Part shown: one piece after another, positions 39,276 through 47,700 of the stretch
Position numbering within the stretch: position 1 is the first letter of the stretch
Layout: the number at the start of each line of letters is the position of its first letter
The notes under the pieces: model-generated
The model's input: only the letters and a program-made list of their open reading frames with translations
The model's database searches: none
Told to the model about the DNA's origin: nothing
Assembly (NCBI RefSeq): GCF_000024765.1
Contig: NC_013422.1
Location: 372,001 to 436,000 of the forward strand
Reading direction: 5' to 3'
Source: Halothiobacillus neapolitanus c2
Lineage (GTDB): Bacteria > Pseudomonadota > Gammaproteobacteria > Halothiobacillales > Halothiobacillaceae
DNA length: 64,000 nucleotides
Program-made: the position numbers and the translations under genes

Positions 39276-39950
39276 ATGTATCGCCCGCCCGCCTTTGTGG
39301 AAAACGATCGCGACACGATTGCCCGGATGATCCGCGCCCATCCGTTTGGGCAGTTGATTACCTGCGATCAGGGCCGGTCGGAGGTGACGCATCTGCCGTT
39401 CATGCTCCATTGGGATAAAACTATTCAGGGCCAAGGTCAAGGCTATGGCAATAGCAAGGGCAAGCTCATCAGCCATATCGCCCGCGCCAATCCACAATGG
39501 CAACACTTTGCCCATGGCGAGGAGGTGCTGGTCGTATTCCAGGGCCCACATACGTACATTTCGCCGAGTTGGTACACAAACTTCGGGGTGCCAACCTGGA
39601 ATTATGCGGCGGTACATGTGCGCGGCACCGTGCGGCTGATCGAGGATGAAGCCCGCCTGATCGCCATGCTCACCGAACTCACCGAAACCCACGAGGCCGC
39701 GCAGCCGACACCGTGGGTGTTCGATATCGACCGCGAACGACGAGCGCATCTGATGACGATGCTGGTCGGCTTCGAGATCGACATCTCGGATATTCAGGCC
39801 ACGTTCAAGTTCAACCAAAACCGCAGCGCAGAAGATCGGGCCGGCGTGATCGCTGCTCTGAGCCAATCGCCAGATGCGAATGATCAGGCCGTCGCCCGCC
39901 TAATGCGCGAACAGATGAAGTCTCAGAAAAAGGCCGGAACAAACGAATGA
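39276..39950 (+). CDS. PaiB-family FMN-binding protein
   Basis: The product has 224 residues. The family start MYRPPAFVENDRDTIARMIRAHPFG is followed by THLPFMLHW, a central HIARANPQWQHF and FQGPHTYISPSWY, and GFEIDISDIQATFKFNQNRS near the end; these are landmarks of the PaiB/FMN-binding split-barrel family. Bacillus PaiB is described as a negative regulator, but most members are flavoproteins of unknown role. The stop overlaps the yejB start (ATGA), so it is co-translated with the importer. An open frame upstream to 39081 is only a shadow of the preceding gene. Confidence 0.88.
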   Translation: MYRPPAFVENDRDTIARMIRAHPFGQLITCDQGRSEVTHLPFMLHWDKTIQGQGQGYGNSKGKLISHIARANPQWQHFAHGEEVLVVFQGPHTYISPSWYTNFGVPTWNYAAVHVRGTVRLIEDEARLIAMLTELTETHEAAQPTPWVFDIDRERRAHLMTMLVGFEIDISDIQATFKFNQNRSAEDRAGVIAALSQSPDANDQAVARLMREQMKSQKKAGTNE

Positions 39951-41011
39951 CCGGTTACATTTTCAAAAGGCTGCTCTTGATGATCCCGACCCTGTTCGGG
40001 ATTCTTGCCATTTCCTTTGCGGTGATTCAGTTCGTACCCGGCGGGCCGGTCGAGCAACTCGTGGCGCAGCTCAAATCGGGCGGTGCCGGTGCGGCGGGGG
40101 CGGAATCTGGCGGCGGCCTATCGGGTGGCTTGTATCGGGGCGATCAGGGGCTCGATACGCGCCAACTCGATCAGATCAAGTCATTTTACGGCTTTGATAA
40201 ACCCGCCTGGCAGCGCTTTGGCGACATGCTGGGTAACTACCTCACCTTTAATCTGGGCACCTCGTATTTTTATCAGCGCTCGGTCACCGATCTGATTCTG
40301 GAGAAACTGCCGGTCTCTATCAGTATCGGGCTGTGGACGTTCTTCCTCACCTATTTGGTCTCGATTCCACTGGGCATCGCCAAGGCCGTGCGGGATGGTT
40401 CGCGGTTCGATACCGTGACCAGCACCGTGATTCTTGTGGGTTATGCCATTCCCGGCTTCGTGCTCGGCTTGGTTTTGATCGTTTTGTTTGGCGGCGGCAG
40501 TTTCTGGCAGTGGTTTCCGTTGCGTGGCCTCACATCGGACAATTTCGATCAGCTATCAATTTTCGGAAAAATCACCGATTACCTCTGGCACATCGTGCTG
40601 CCCGTCACGGCGATGATGGTCGGCAATTTCGCCGTGATGACGATGCTCACCAAGAACAGTTTTTTGGAAGAAATCCGCAAGCAATACGTGCTCACCGCCC
40701 GCGCCAAGGGCCTGTCTGAACGGCGGATTCTGTACGGTCATGTGTTTCGCAATGCCTTGATTCCGATTGTGACCGGGTTTCCGGCGGCATTTCTCGGTGC
40801 CTTTTTTACCGGCAGCCTGTTGATCGAGACTATTTTCTCGCTCGATGGGCTGGGGCTGCTTTCATATAACGCCGTCATCCAGCGTGATTATCCGGTCGTG
40901 CTCGGCACGCTATATGTGTTCACGTTGATCGGGTTGATCGGCAAGCTCCTGTCCGATCTGGCTTATGTGTGGGTCGATCCGCGCATCAATTTCCAGGCCG
41001 TGAATTCATGA
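39947..41011 (+). CDS. yejB: Peptide ABC transporter permease YejB
   Basis: This inner-membrane permease has 354 residues. The N-terminus YIFKRLLLMIPTLFGILAISF is a typical first helix of the OppB/DppB class, followed by the large periplasmic loop special to YejB (GGAGAAGAESGGGLSGGLYR). The EAA-type loop is near TARAKGLSERRILYGHVFRN. It pairs with YejE, whose start overlaps its stop in ATGA. The ATPase that would drive both is not encoded next to them. Confidence 0.93.
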   Translation: MTGYIFKRLLLMIPTLFGILAISFAVIQFVPGGPVEQLVAQLKSGGAGAAGAESGGGLSGGLYRGDQGLDTRQLDQIKSFYGFDKPAWQRFGDMLGNYLTFNLGTSYFYQRSVTDLILEKLPVSISIGLWTFFLTYLVSIPLGIAKAVRDGSRFDTVTSTVILVGYAIPGFVLGLVLIVLFGGGSFWQWFPLRGLTSDNFDQLSIFGKITDYLWHIVLPVTAMMVGNFAVMTMLTKNSFLEEIRKQYVLTARAKGLSERRILYGHVFRNALIPIVTGFPAAFLGAFFTGSLLIETIFSLDGLGLLSYNAVIQRDYPVVLGTLYVFTLIGLIGKLLSDLAYVWVDPRINFQAVNS

Positions 41012-42048
41012 GCGAGCAGGCAGCCCAAGTTTCACACCAAGGCCCTTGGCGGCGGGTGTGGCAGCGATTTGTGCGTCATCGCCGTGGCTACCTGAGCCTG
41101 TGGCTGTTTTCAATCCTGTTCGTGCTGAGCCTCGGGGCAGAATTATTAGCCAATAATCGCCCCTTGTTGGTGTATTACCAGCATCAACTCTACCTGCCGC
41201 TGATTCACAATTACCCCGAAACCACCTTCGGCGGCGATTTTGCGACTAATGCCGATTACACCGACCCTTATGTGATCGGCAAAATCCGTGAACACGGCTG
41301 GCTGCTGCGCGCGCCGATTCCGTTTTCCTATGACACCATCGACTACTACAACCCCGCCCCGAATCCCGCGCCGCCCAATGCGCGGCACTGGCTCGGTACC
41401 GATGATCGGGGCCGCGACGTGGCTGCTCGGCTGATCTACGGTTTTCGTTTGTCGGTGCTGTTCGGTTTTGCGCTCACGGCCATCGGCATGGTGATCGGGA
41501 TGCTGGCGGGTGCGGTGCAGGGTTATCTTGGCGGCAAGGTCGATCTGTTTTTTCAGCGCTTTATCGAAGTGTGGGGTTCGCTGCCCGAACTGTACCTGCT
41601 GATTATTTTCGCCTCGATCTTCCAGCCCTCGATCGGCTTGCTGTTGATTCTGCTTTCGCTGTTCGGCTGGATCGGCTTGTCGGATTATGTGCGCGCCGAA
41701 TTCCTCAAAGGCCGCAATCTGGAATACGTGCGTGCCGCCCGAGCGCTCGGGGTGTCCGGCCCGCGCATTATGTTTCGGCACCTGCTGCCCAATGCACTCA
41801 CCCCCGTTATTACCTTTTTGCCGTTTCGGGTATCGGGCGCGATTCTGGCTTTGACGAGTCTGGATTTTCTGGGCCTGGGCGTACCGCCTTCCACGCCCTC
41901 ACTTGGCGAACTGCTGGCGCAAGGCAAGAACAACATCGATGCCTGGTGGCTATCGCTCACCACATTTGGCGTGTTGGTGGGCACCTTGCTCTTGCTGATT
42001 TTTATCGGCGAAGCCTTGCGCGCCGCGTTCGATACGCGACAGAAATAG
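41008..42048 (+). CDS. yejE: Peptide ABC transporter permease YejE
   Basis: It is the second permease of the importer, 346 residues. The N-terminal helix LSLWLFSILFVLSLGAELLA is followed by a long periplasmic loop with NYPETTFGGDFATNADYTDP, a YejE hallmark. The membrane core contains HWLGTDDRGRDVAARLIYGF and the EAA loop (VRAARALGVSGPRIMFRHLL). ATG 41008 overlaps the yejB stop; the frame extends 13 codons upstream into yejB but without use. yejF would be expected next; instead a gene on the other strand follows. Confidence 0.93.
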   Translation: MSEQAAQVSHQGPWRRVWQRFVRHRRGYLSLWLFSILFVLSLGAELLANNRPLLVYYQHQLYLPLIHNYPETTFGGDFATNADYTDPYVIGKIREHGWLLRAPIPFSYDTIDYYNPAPNPAPPNARHWLGTDDRGRDVAARLIYGFRLSVLFGFALTAIGMVIGMLAGAVQGYLGGKVDLFFQRFIEVWGSLPELYLLIIFASIFQPSIGLLLILLSLFGWIGLSDYVRAEFLKGRNLEYVRAARALGVSGPRIMFRHLLPNALTPVITFLPFRVSGAILALTSLDFLGLGVPPSTPSLGELLAQGKNNIDAWWLSLTTFGVLVGTLLLLIFIGEALRAAFDTRQK

Positions 42049-42117
42049 ACACGGGAAGGTCTGCACGAAGCCATGGATGGTTTCTTGCAGAGATTCCCAA
42101 GGGAAAGATCGGCGCAG

Positions 42118-42513
42118 TCAATCGGTACCCGTACGCAGCGGATCGACGATTTCCGGGGTGTGCGGCGCAGTGGGTTCATATAGGGGTTCAAGCGGCGGCA
42201 GCCCATGGGCCGCGCGCGCCCGACTGCATTTCTCATCCGGCTGGCCGTGCTCATCCCAAGGTTCCAGTTCACGGCAGGGCGTAGGCCGATTGGGATAGAT
42301 TGAGCAACTGACGCAATCGCCAATGCCGCCCTCAAGTGCCACGCAGCGCGCGGGCGAGGTGAGGGTGCCCTTCATGCTCACCAGATGCGGGTTGATCTGT
42401 TCCGTCAGTTCGGGTGGTACCTGCCCATCTAGAAAAGGCACCGACTCGGCCCAATAAAAAGACACGCGGAAATAGGCGCAACACGCACCACAACGCTGAC
42501 AAGGATTGCCCAC
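42118..42513 (-). CDS. YkgJ-family cysteine-cluster protein
   Basis: The product has 131 residues. It begins MGNPCQRCGACCAYFRVSFYW with the Cys-x2-Cys-x2-CC cluster; further Cys/His follow in PARCVALEGGIGDCVSCSIYPNRPTPCREL and DEKCSRARAAHGLPPL in outline. This is the usual length and ending of YkgJ/UPF0153, a putative zinc or iron-sulphur protein of unknown activity. It converges with yejE and is not part of that operon. Confidence 0.9.
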   Translation of the reverse strand: MGNPCQRCGACCAYFRVSFYWAESVPFLDGQVPPELTEQINPHLVSMKGTLTSPARCVALEGGIGDCVSCSIYPNRPTPCRELEPWDEHGQPDEKCSRARAAHGLPPLEPLYEPTAPHTPEIVDPLRTGTD

Positions 42514-42689
42514 GATGGCCTCGATGATTGGTAACGATACACAGGAAAAAACAAGGGAGGCCCCTCGGAGAACCCGAGAGCGGAGCGGATTCTATTCCTC
42601 GGCAAACAAAAAATAAATAGATTTCAATTGAGGGCGTTTTGATCCATTGATGGCACTGAAGGGGATGCAGAAAACTTTTTCGTTAGAGT

Positions 42690-42717
42690 CCTTTGTGCTT
42701 ATCGAATTAGTCTATAA
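42690..42717 (+). promoter_or_regulatory. Likely promoter of the AcfC-like gene
   Basis: A perfect TATAAT lies at 42712-42717 in an AT-rich stretch, with a weak -35 (TTTGTG region about 15-16 bases upstream). It is 58 nt before the ATG at 42775. Confidence 0.5.
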
Positions 42718-42774
42718 TCACATCGTTATTTTTTTGTTTCTGTTTTTTCAATTTTTCAATGAGGAATTCACCCA

Positions 42775-43542
42775 ATGGTTAAGCGTTTTCTCGGTTTTGT
42801 GGGTCTTATGGCCTTGGCGCTCAGCAATATCTCCTCTGCCCAAGCACAGGAAACCATTTATGTTTACGGGCCGGGCGGCCCCGCGCCGGCTATGAAAGAA
42901 GCGGCAGCGGTATTTGAAAAAGAGACGGGCACCAAAGTCGAGGTCACGGCAGGCCCGACACCCAAGTGGATTGAGCAGGCAAAGACCAAAGGCGACATCA
43001 TTTACAGCGGTTCTGAAAACATGATGACCGACTTTACCTTCCAACTCGATGGTCAAATCAAGTCCGACCAAGTTATTCCCTTGTATTTGCGGCCGATGGC
43101 TATCTTGGTTCGCCCCGGAAACCCGAAAAAGATCAAAGGATTTGAAGATATTATAAAGCCCGGTGTCAAAGTATTGGTCGTGCAGGGGGCGGGGCAAACC
43201 GGCGCTTGGGAAGATATCGCGGGTCGATTGGGCAATATCCAAACGGTACAATCGTTGCGAAGCAACATTGTCGATTACGCCAAAAACAGCGCTTTAGCTA
43301 AAAAGGCTTGGATTGATCAACCCGATATCGATGCCTGGCTGATTTACAACATCTGGCAAGTTGCGAATCCCAAGCTGGCCGACGTGGTCGAGATTGAGCC
43401 CCAATACGCCATTTATCGGGATGTTGGCGTTGTATTGACCCAGCGCGCTCAAGCGAACGCCCAATCCAAAGCCTTCATCAAGTTCTTGCAGTCAGAACAG
43501 GGTGAGAAAATCTTCGTTAAATGGGGATGGAAAGCCAACTGA
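42775..43542 (+). CDS. AcfC-like periplasmic substrate-binding protein
   Basis: The product has 255 residues with a signal peptide (MVKRFLGFVGLMALALSNISSAQA). The mature part starts ETIYVYGPGGPAPAMKEAAA, then VEVTAGPTPKW and DIIYSGSENMMTDF, typical of the AcfC group of type II periplasmic binding proteins, related to sulphate and molybdate binders. AcfC was named as an accessory colonisation factor in Vibrio cholerae; the bound ligand is not firmly known. No permease or ATPase is adjacent. It has its own promoter and terminator. Confidence 0.85.
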   Translation: MVKRFLGFVGLMALALSNISSAQAQETIYVYGPGGPAPAMKEAAAVFEKETGTKVEVTAGPTPKWIEQAKTKGDIIYSGSENMMTDFTFQLDGQIKSDQVIPLYLRPMAILVRPGNPKKIKGFEDIIKPGVKVLVVQGAGQTGAWEDIAGRLGNIQTVQSLRSNIVDYAKNSALAKKAWIDQPDIDAWLIYNIWQVANPKLADVVEIEPQYAIYRDVGVVLTQRAQANAQSKAFIKFLQSEQGEKIFVKWGWKAN

Positions 43543-43689
43543 TCGGGCGCATGCCAGGATTCACCGCTGAACAGTCGAACGCTTGACGCAGCGGTAATGA
43601 TCTTAAACTCAGCGAATTGATTGCCCACATATCTTTGTGGCTTAGACTGAAGATTAAAAACCCTGTCTATCAAGATAGCATGCCGATCG

Positions 43690-43731
43690 AAGCCTTGATG
43701 TTGTTGATCCACTCAACATCAAGGCTTTCTT
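43690..43731 (+). terminator. Strong rho-independent terminator
   Basis: AAGCCTTGATGTTG (43690-43703) pairs perfectly over 14 bases with CAACATCAAGGCTT (43714-43727), followed by TCTTG. It lies 147 nt past the AcfC-like gene. The T tract is short. Confidence 0.65.
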
Positions 43732-43874
43732 GCGTTCCTGTCAAAAACCTTTCGCTATTTGAGAACATTCGGAACTCATAAGACTGGCGTCATCTAACGT
43801 GGTGAACGCTGATTTGAACGATTCGCTTTGCTACGGCGGGTAGTTTTCATTCCAGCGCACTTCACCCCATTATT

Positions 43875-43984
43875 GGGAAGCTCGAAAAACCCGTCATTCC
43901 CGCATAGGCGGAAATCCAGCGCCTTGATTTTTCTGGGTTCCCGCTTTCGCGGGAACGACGAATAACGGGTATTTCGAGTTCCCC
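43875..43984. repeat. REP-like 110-bp element, copy 3
   Basis: It starts GGGAAGCTCGAAAAACC and ends TTTCGAGTTCCCC. The first hairpin has two changes (TTCCCGCATAGGCGGAAA); the second, TTCCCGCTTTCGCGGGAA, is perfect. Confidence 0.9.
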
Positions 43985-44110
43985 TATTTTTGAGTATTGG
44001 CTGTTCGGTATGAATGTCCTCTGATGATTGAATAATGGTGATTCCGAATCATTGATTCAGGTAAACTGCGAGCCCTCAACTCATGCCCTATTTTCTCTTT
44101 GGAGCTCACC

Positions 44111-44392
44111 ATGGCTATTACTCATAACAGTTATTTCGATGGCGCCGTGCAATCCTTGGCGTTTGATTTTGGGAACGCTGGGGCAACAGTGGGCGTGCTG
44201 GCTCCGGGCGATCATGTGTTCAATCTCAAAGCACGTGAGACGATGACTGTAGTGGCGGGTAAGATGTTCGTGACCATCAATGATATGGCCGAATTTCCTG
44301 CCGCGGCGGGCACAACATTCGATGCGCCAGAAGGATGCACACTGCGCATGCGCTGTGATGTGGATACGGCTTACCTGTGTGAGTTCCACTAA
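44111..44392 (+). CDS. ppnP: Pyrimidine/purine nucleoside phosphorylase PpnP
   Basis: This small cupin-fold enzyme (formerly YaiE/DUF1255) performs phosphorolysis of several nucleosides. Its 93 residues are the usual size. It contains SYFDGAVQSLAF at the start, VGVLAPGDHVFNLKARETMT in the middle and CDVDTAYLCEF at the end, all conserved in the family. ATG 44111 has GGAG in front; an in-frame ATG four codons earlier lies over the ribosome site. It stands alone, flanked by two REP-like elements. Confidence 0.93.
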   Translation: MAITHNSYFDGAVQSLAFDFGNAGATVGVLAPGDHVFNLKARETMTVVAGKMFVTINDMAEFPAAAGTTFDAPEGCTLRMRCDVDTAYLCEFH

Positions 44393-44801
44393 GGAGAATT
44401 GCACCCATGCAGTCTTTCGTGTGCATGGCATGGAAGTCGCGCCACGCAATGACTCAAGGGAAGCTAGAAAAACGCGTCATTCCCGCGTAGGCGGGAACCC
44501 AGCGCCTTGATTTTTCTGGGTTCCCGCTTTCGCGGGAACGACGAATCACGGGTATTTCGAAATGCCCTTAAATAATTGATGGGGCACGGTCCGGAACGGG
44601 CGGATATCGATTCGTATAGAGGCTCCCTGAAAGCCCGTTTGCCGGAAATGGACAGAGGTCGCTGACTGGGGTGAGGCCGGTGACAGTTCTGTTTGTTACC
44701 CTGTTGCTGGTTTGAGTTCTGGTCCGTTGTCGAAACGCCTTTTTGAAAAGGTTTGTTCGATGCGGTTTTGTTGCATTCTTTAGCGCGATTGAGCACCTGC
44801 C
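44393..44801. other. Intergenic stretch between ppnP and dacB
   Basis: No gene. It contains the fourth REP-like copy (44458-44567) and a small hairpin CCTTTT-TG-AAAAGG (44738-44751). A dacB promoter must be in the last 200 bases but is not obvious. Confidence 0.55.
44458..44567. repeat. REP-like 110-bp element, copy 4
   Basis: It starts GGGAAGCTAGAAAAACG and ends TTTCGAAATGCCC. Both hairpins are perfect (TTCCCGCGTAGGCGGGAA and TTCCCGCTTTCGCGGGAA). Confidence 0.9.
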
Positions 44802-46271
44802 ATGTTTTTGATTCTTCCCCGTCGTCTTCGCTTTTTTCTGTTGGCAGCGTTTTTTCTCGGTATCGGGTCCGCGAACATTCAATCGGCGACCGCAGCCGGG
44901 GCGGTTGGGATGCCGCCGAGTGTGCTCGAAACGCTGAAAAAGCAGAAATTGAGCCTGGGTGATCTGGGCATCTGGGTTCAGGCGGTCGATAGCAACAAAC
45001 CCTTGCTCACGCACTTGCCGGACGATCTGTTCAATCCCGCTTCGGTGATGAAGCTGGTGACTTCGGTGGTGGCGCTGGATGTGCTGGGCACCAACTTTCA
45101 GTGGACGACCCGGGTTTATGCCGATGCCTTGCCGGTCAACGGTGTGGTGCACGGCAACCTGTATATCAAGGGTGAGGGCGACCCCTGGTTTCGTAGCGAA
45201 GATCTCTGGGATCTGGTTCGCCAGTTGAGTGATCTTGGAATCCATGAAGTCACGGGCAAGCTTGTGCTCGACAATAGTTACTTCGATCCCGGTCCGGCTG
45301 ATCCAAGTGACTTTGATGATCACCCGGAACGGGTCTACAACGCCTTGCCGCAAGCTTTGCTGCTGGACAATCGAGCCACACGGGTGCTTATCGTACCGCC
45401 GGATAGAAGTGGCGCAGGGGCGGTCGTTCGTGCCTGGCCGCCAAACAGCAACATCGCCATCAACAATGATGTAAAACTCGTCAAAGGCGCGTGCACTGGG
45501 CAGACGAATCAGCCGAGTATCGCGGTTCTGGGGCCTGATACCAACACACCCACTTTGAATGTTTCCGGGAAAATCAGCACCGAATGTCAGCCCGATCAGT
45601 TCTACCTGGTGGCGGGTAATGCCAACGACGCATTTTATTCGGCATTCAAACACCTATTCGAGGGGCAAGGCGGGAAAATCGATGGCACCTGGGCCGAGGG
45701 TGTTGTGCCGAAAACCGCTGTATATCTTGTTCAGCACAATTCAGAGAATTTGACCCAATACCTGTATCTGCAGAACAAGTGGTCGAACAACCTGATGGCG
45801 CGGCAGATATTTCTCACGATGGGCGCGGAAATCAAGGGGGCACCGGGTACGCTCTTGAAGTCCAAGGCGGTCATTGCCGATTGGCTTAAGCGTCAGGGAT
45901 TCAACTGGCCTGGATTCGATATTGAAAATGGATCGGGGCTTTCGCGCAAAGCCCGTATCAGCCCCAAGGAAATGGGGCAATTACTGATGTACGCATGGCG
46001 CAGCCCAACCATGCCGGAATTGATGGCTTCACTCCCGATTGCGGGTATCGATGGCACCATGCGCAAGCGAATGCGAGGCGAGCCAGCGCGCGGGATGATT
46101 CATCTGAAAACCGGCACATTACGCGATGTGCGCGCCGGCGCGGGTTACATCATCACCCAATCCGGTCGGCGTTATGTGGTGGTGATTCTGCAAAACGAAC
46201 AAAACGTGCAGAACGGCGGCGGCAGCAAAGTGCAGGATGCGATTCTCGATTGGCTGTACGATAACGGTTAA
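44802..46271 (+). CDS. dacB: D-alanyl-D-alanine carboxypeptidase/endopeptidase (PBP4 type)
   Basis: This periplasmic class C penicillin-binding protein trims or cleaves peptidoglycan cross-links. It has an N-terminal hydrophobic signal (FFLLAAFFLGIGSANIQSATA). The three active-site motifs are present: SVMK in FNPASVMKLVTS (about residue 80), SNN in NKWSNNLMARQIF (about 326) and KTG in MIHLKTGTLRDVRAGAGYI (about 433). The large insertion between motifs one and two is typical of DacB. The 489 residues fit. It converges with the HD-GYP gene 22 nt away. Confidence 0.94.
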   Translation: MFLILPRRLRFFLLAAFFLGIGSANIQSATAAGAVGMPPSVLETLKKQKLSLGDLGIWVQAVDSNKPLLTHLPDDLFNPASVMKLVTSVVALDVLGTNFQWTTRVYADALPVNGVVHGNLYIKGEGDPWFRSEDLWDLVRQLSDLGIHEVTGKLVLDNSYFDPGPADPSDFDDHPERVYNALPQALLLDNRATRVLIVPPDRSGAGAVVRAWPPNSNIAINNDVKLVKGACTGQTNQPSIAVLGPDTNTPTLNVSGKISTECQPDQFYLVAGNANDAFYSAFKHLFEGQGGKIDGTWAEGVVPKTAVYLVQHNSENLTQYLYLQNKWSNNLMARQIFLTMGAEIKGAPGTLLKSKAVIADWLKRQGFNWPGFDIENGSGLSRKARISPKEMGQLLMYAWRSPTMPELMASLPIAGIDGTMRKRMRGEPARGMIHLKTGTLRDVRAGAGYIITQSGRRYVVVILQNEQNVQNGGGSKVQDAILDWLYDNG

Positions 46272-46293
46272 CTGTCGAAAACAGTGCGGGCTT

Positions 46294-47646
46294 TTAGAGC
46301 GTGCGCTTCAACGCGGCGACGAGATCACCATCCAGTGCCGGGCCGGATAGGTCATCCAGAATGCTTAACGCTTGCGCCACCGGCATTGCCCCGCGATAGG
46401 GGCGCTCCGCCGATACGGCATCGAACACATCGGCCACGCTGATAATGCGTGTGGCGAAATCAATCTGATCCCCTTTGAGCCCCCAAGGGTACCCGCACCC
46501 GTCGAGTCGCTCATGGTGACCGGACGCCACGGGCGCCAGCGAATCGAAAATGCCGACCTTGGAGAGAATATCCATCGAATGCACTGGGTGCAGTTTGATC
46601 TGGGCGAATTCCTCATCGGTCAACTTGCCTGGCTTATCTAGAATGCTGTTGCTGACGCCCAGTTTGCCGATGTCGTGCAGCAGCGCCGCACGTCGAAGCC
46701 AGAACAGTTGCTTTTCGGATAAACCAACTTCTCCACCGATACGTTGTGCGTACTGGCACACGCGACTGCTGTGGCCGAACGTATAGGGGCTTTTGGCATC
46801 GATAACTGCGGCGAAAGCGCCCGCAAGTCGATCGAGTTCTTCATCATCCACCGTGCGCACATAGTCGGCTGGTTCTATCGTGACCAGGCGGGCGGCAATG
46901 TCCGGATCCTGCAAACCCGCCCAAAATTCGTCGTTTTGAGCCAGTTTTTCCAGATGATGCACCAACGTGGGGTCGAACCAAGTGCCTGCGCGTGCGCGAA
47001 CGGTCTGCATCGCCAATGCGCTACCGCCCTCGGCAAAGAAGATCTCAATTACTTGAGCCAACAGCGCAATGCGGGCGAACAGCGGAATTTGTTCCCCTTT
47101 CAACTGCCGAGGGTTACCGCGGCCGTCCCAGTGCTCATCAAGCCCACGAACTGCATCGCAAACCTGAGCAGAAAAGCCGAGTTGCTCCGCGATCTCCGCA
47201 CCTTGTTCGCAGCGGGTGAGAAACAGATCTTCTCCGATTTCCGAGCCTTTGGTAATCAGGCTCGCCAGCATGGGGAGTCGCTTCAGCCAGGATTCTCCGG
47301 GCGCGACATGAGACCAGGCGAATTTGGCCATATCATCGATCTTGTGGGTATCGATCAGCTTGAAATCACGCTTGAGGATGCGGTCATCGCAGCCGTACAC
47401 GTTGAAGATGCGCGCCGCGTTGCTCGAGCAGCCGGCATCCTTGAGCAGCAACGCATAGTACAAATCAGCGCGGTCGTGATCGTTCAGGTTCAGTTCCTGA
47501 CCAATGTGCATGCCAATCCAGCAGCAGCGTTGCGCGTGTCCGGCGGGCAGGCCTTCGGTCAGGTCCAATGCGTGCGAGAGTGCGCCGATAATTTCGGATT
47601 GGCGCAGTCGCAGTGTCGTCTCGGGCAACAATGAGGGGATGGACAT
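46294..47646 (-). CDS. HD-GYP-type phosphodiesterase with two HD-like halves
   Basis: The product has 450 residues, cytosolic, with no receiver or membrane part. The C-terminal half is a canonical HD-GYP domain: FGHSSRVCQYAQRIGG, AALLHDIGKLGVSNSILDKPGK, HPVHSMDIL, SGHHERLDGCGYPWGL and ADVFDAVSAERPYRG. HD-GYP domains usually cleave cyclic di-GMP. The N-terminal half repeats the layout in degenerate form, with ALLLKDAGCSSNAARIF replacing HD and then LDEHWDGRGNPRQL. The doubled arrangement recalls HD-GYP proteins of the DUF3391-lacking type. It probably feeds into second-messenger signalling; substrate not shown. Confidence 0.88.
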   Translation of the reverse strand: MSIPSLLPETTLRLRQSEIIGALSHALDLTEGLPAGHAQRCCWIGMHIGQELNLNDHDRADLYYALLLKDAGCSSNAARIFNVYGCDDRILKRDFKLIDTHKIDDMAKFAWSHVAPGESWLKRLPMLASLITKGSEIGEDLFLTRCEQGAEIAEQLGFSAQVCDAVRGLDEHWDGRGNPRQLKGEQIPLFARIALLAQVIEIFFAEGGSALAMQTVRARAGTWFDPTLVHHLEKLAQNDEFWAGLQDPDIAARLVTIEPADYVRTVDDEELDRLAGAFAAVIDAKSPYTFGHSSRVCQYAQRIGGEVGLSEKQLFWLRRAALLHDIGKLGVSNSILDKPGKLTDEEFAQIKLHPVHSMDILSKVGIFDSLAPVASGHHERLDGCGYPWGLKGDQIDFATRIISVADVFDAVSAERPYRGAMPVAQALSILDDLSGPALDGDLVAALKRTL

Positions 47647-47700
47647 GCGAACTCCTATGCGCGTCTATGTCCATTAGCGTAGTCTAAATATGAAGTGGAT

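Larger units (their letters stand above)
43543..44110. other. Intergenic stretch between the AcfC-like gene and ppnP
   Basis: No gene. It contains the AcfC-like gene terminator (43690-43731) and a full copy of the REP-like element (43875-43984). The remaining sequence shows no other recognisable structure; ppnP promoter elements were not identified with confidence. Confidence 0.6.

Noticed and set aside
44738..44751. Terminator before dacB
   Set aside because: The loop is only two bases and no T run follows.
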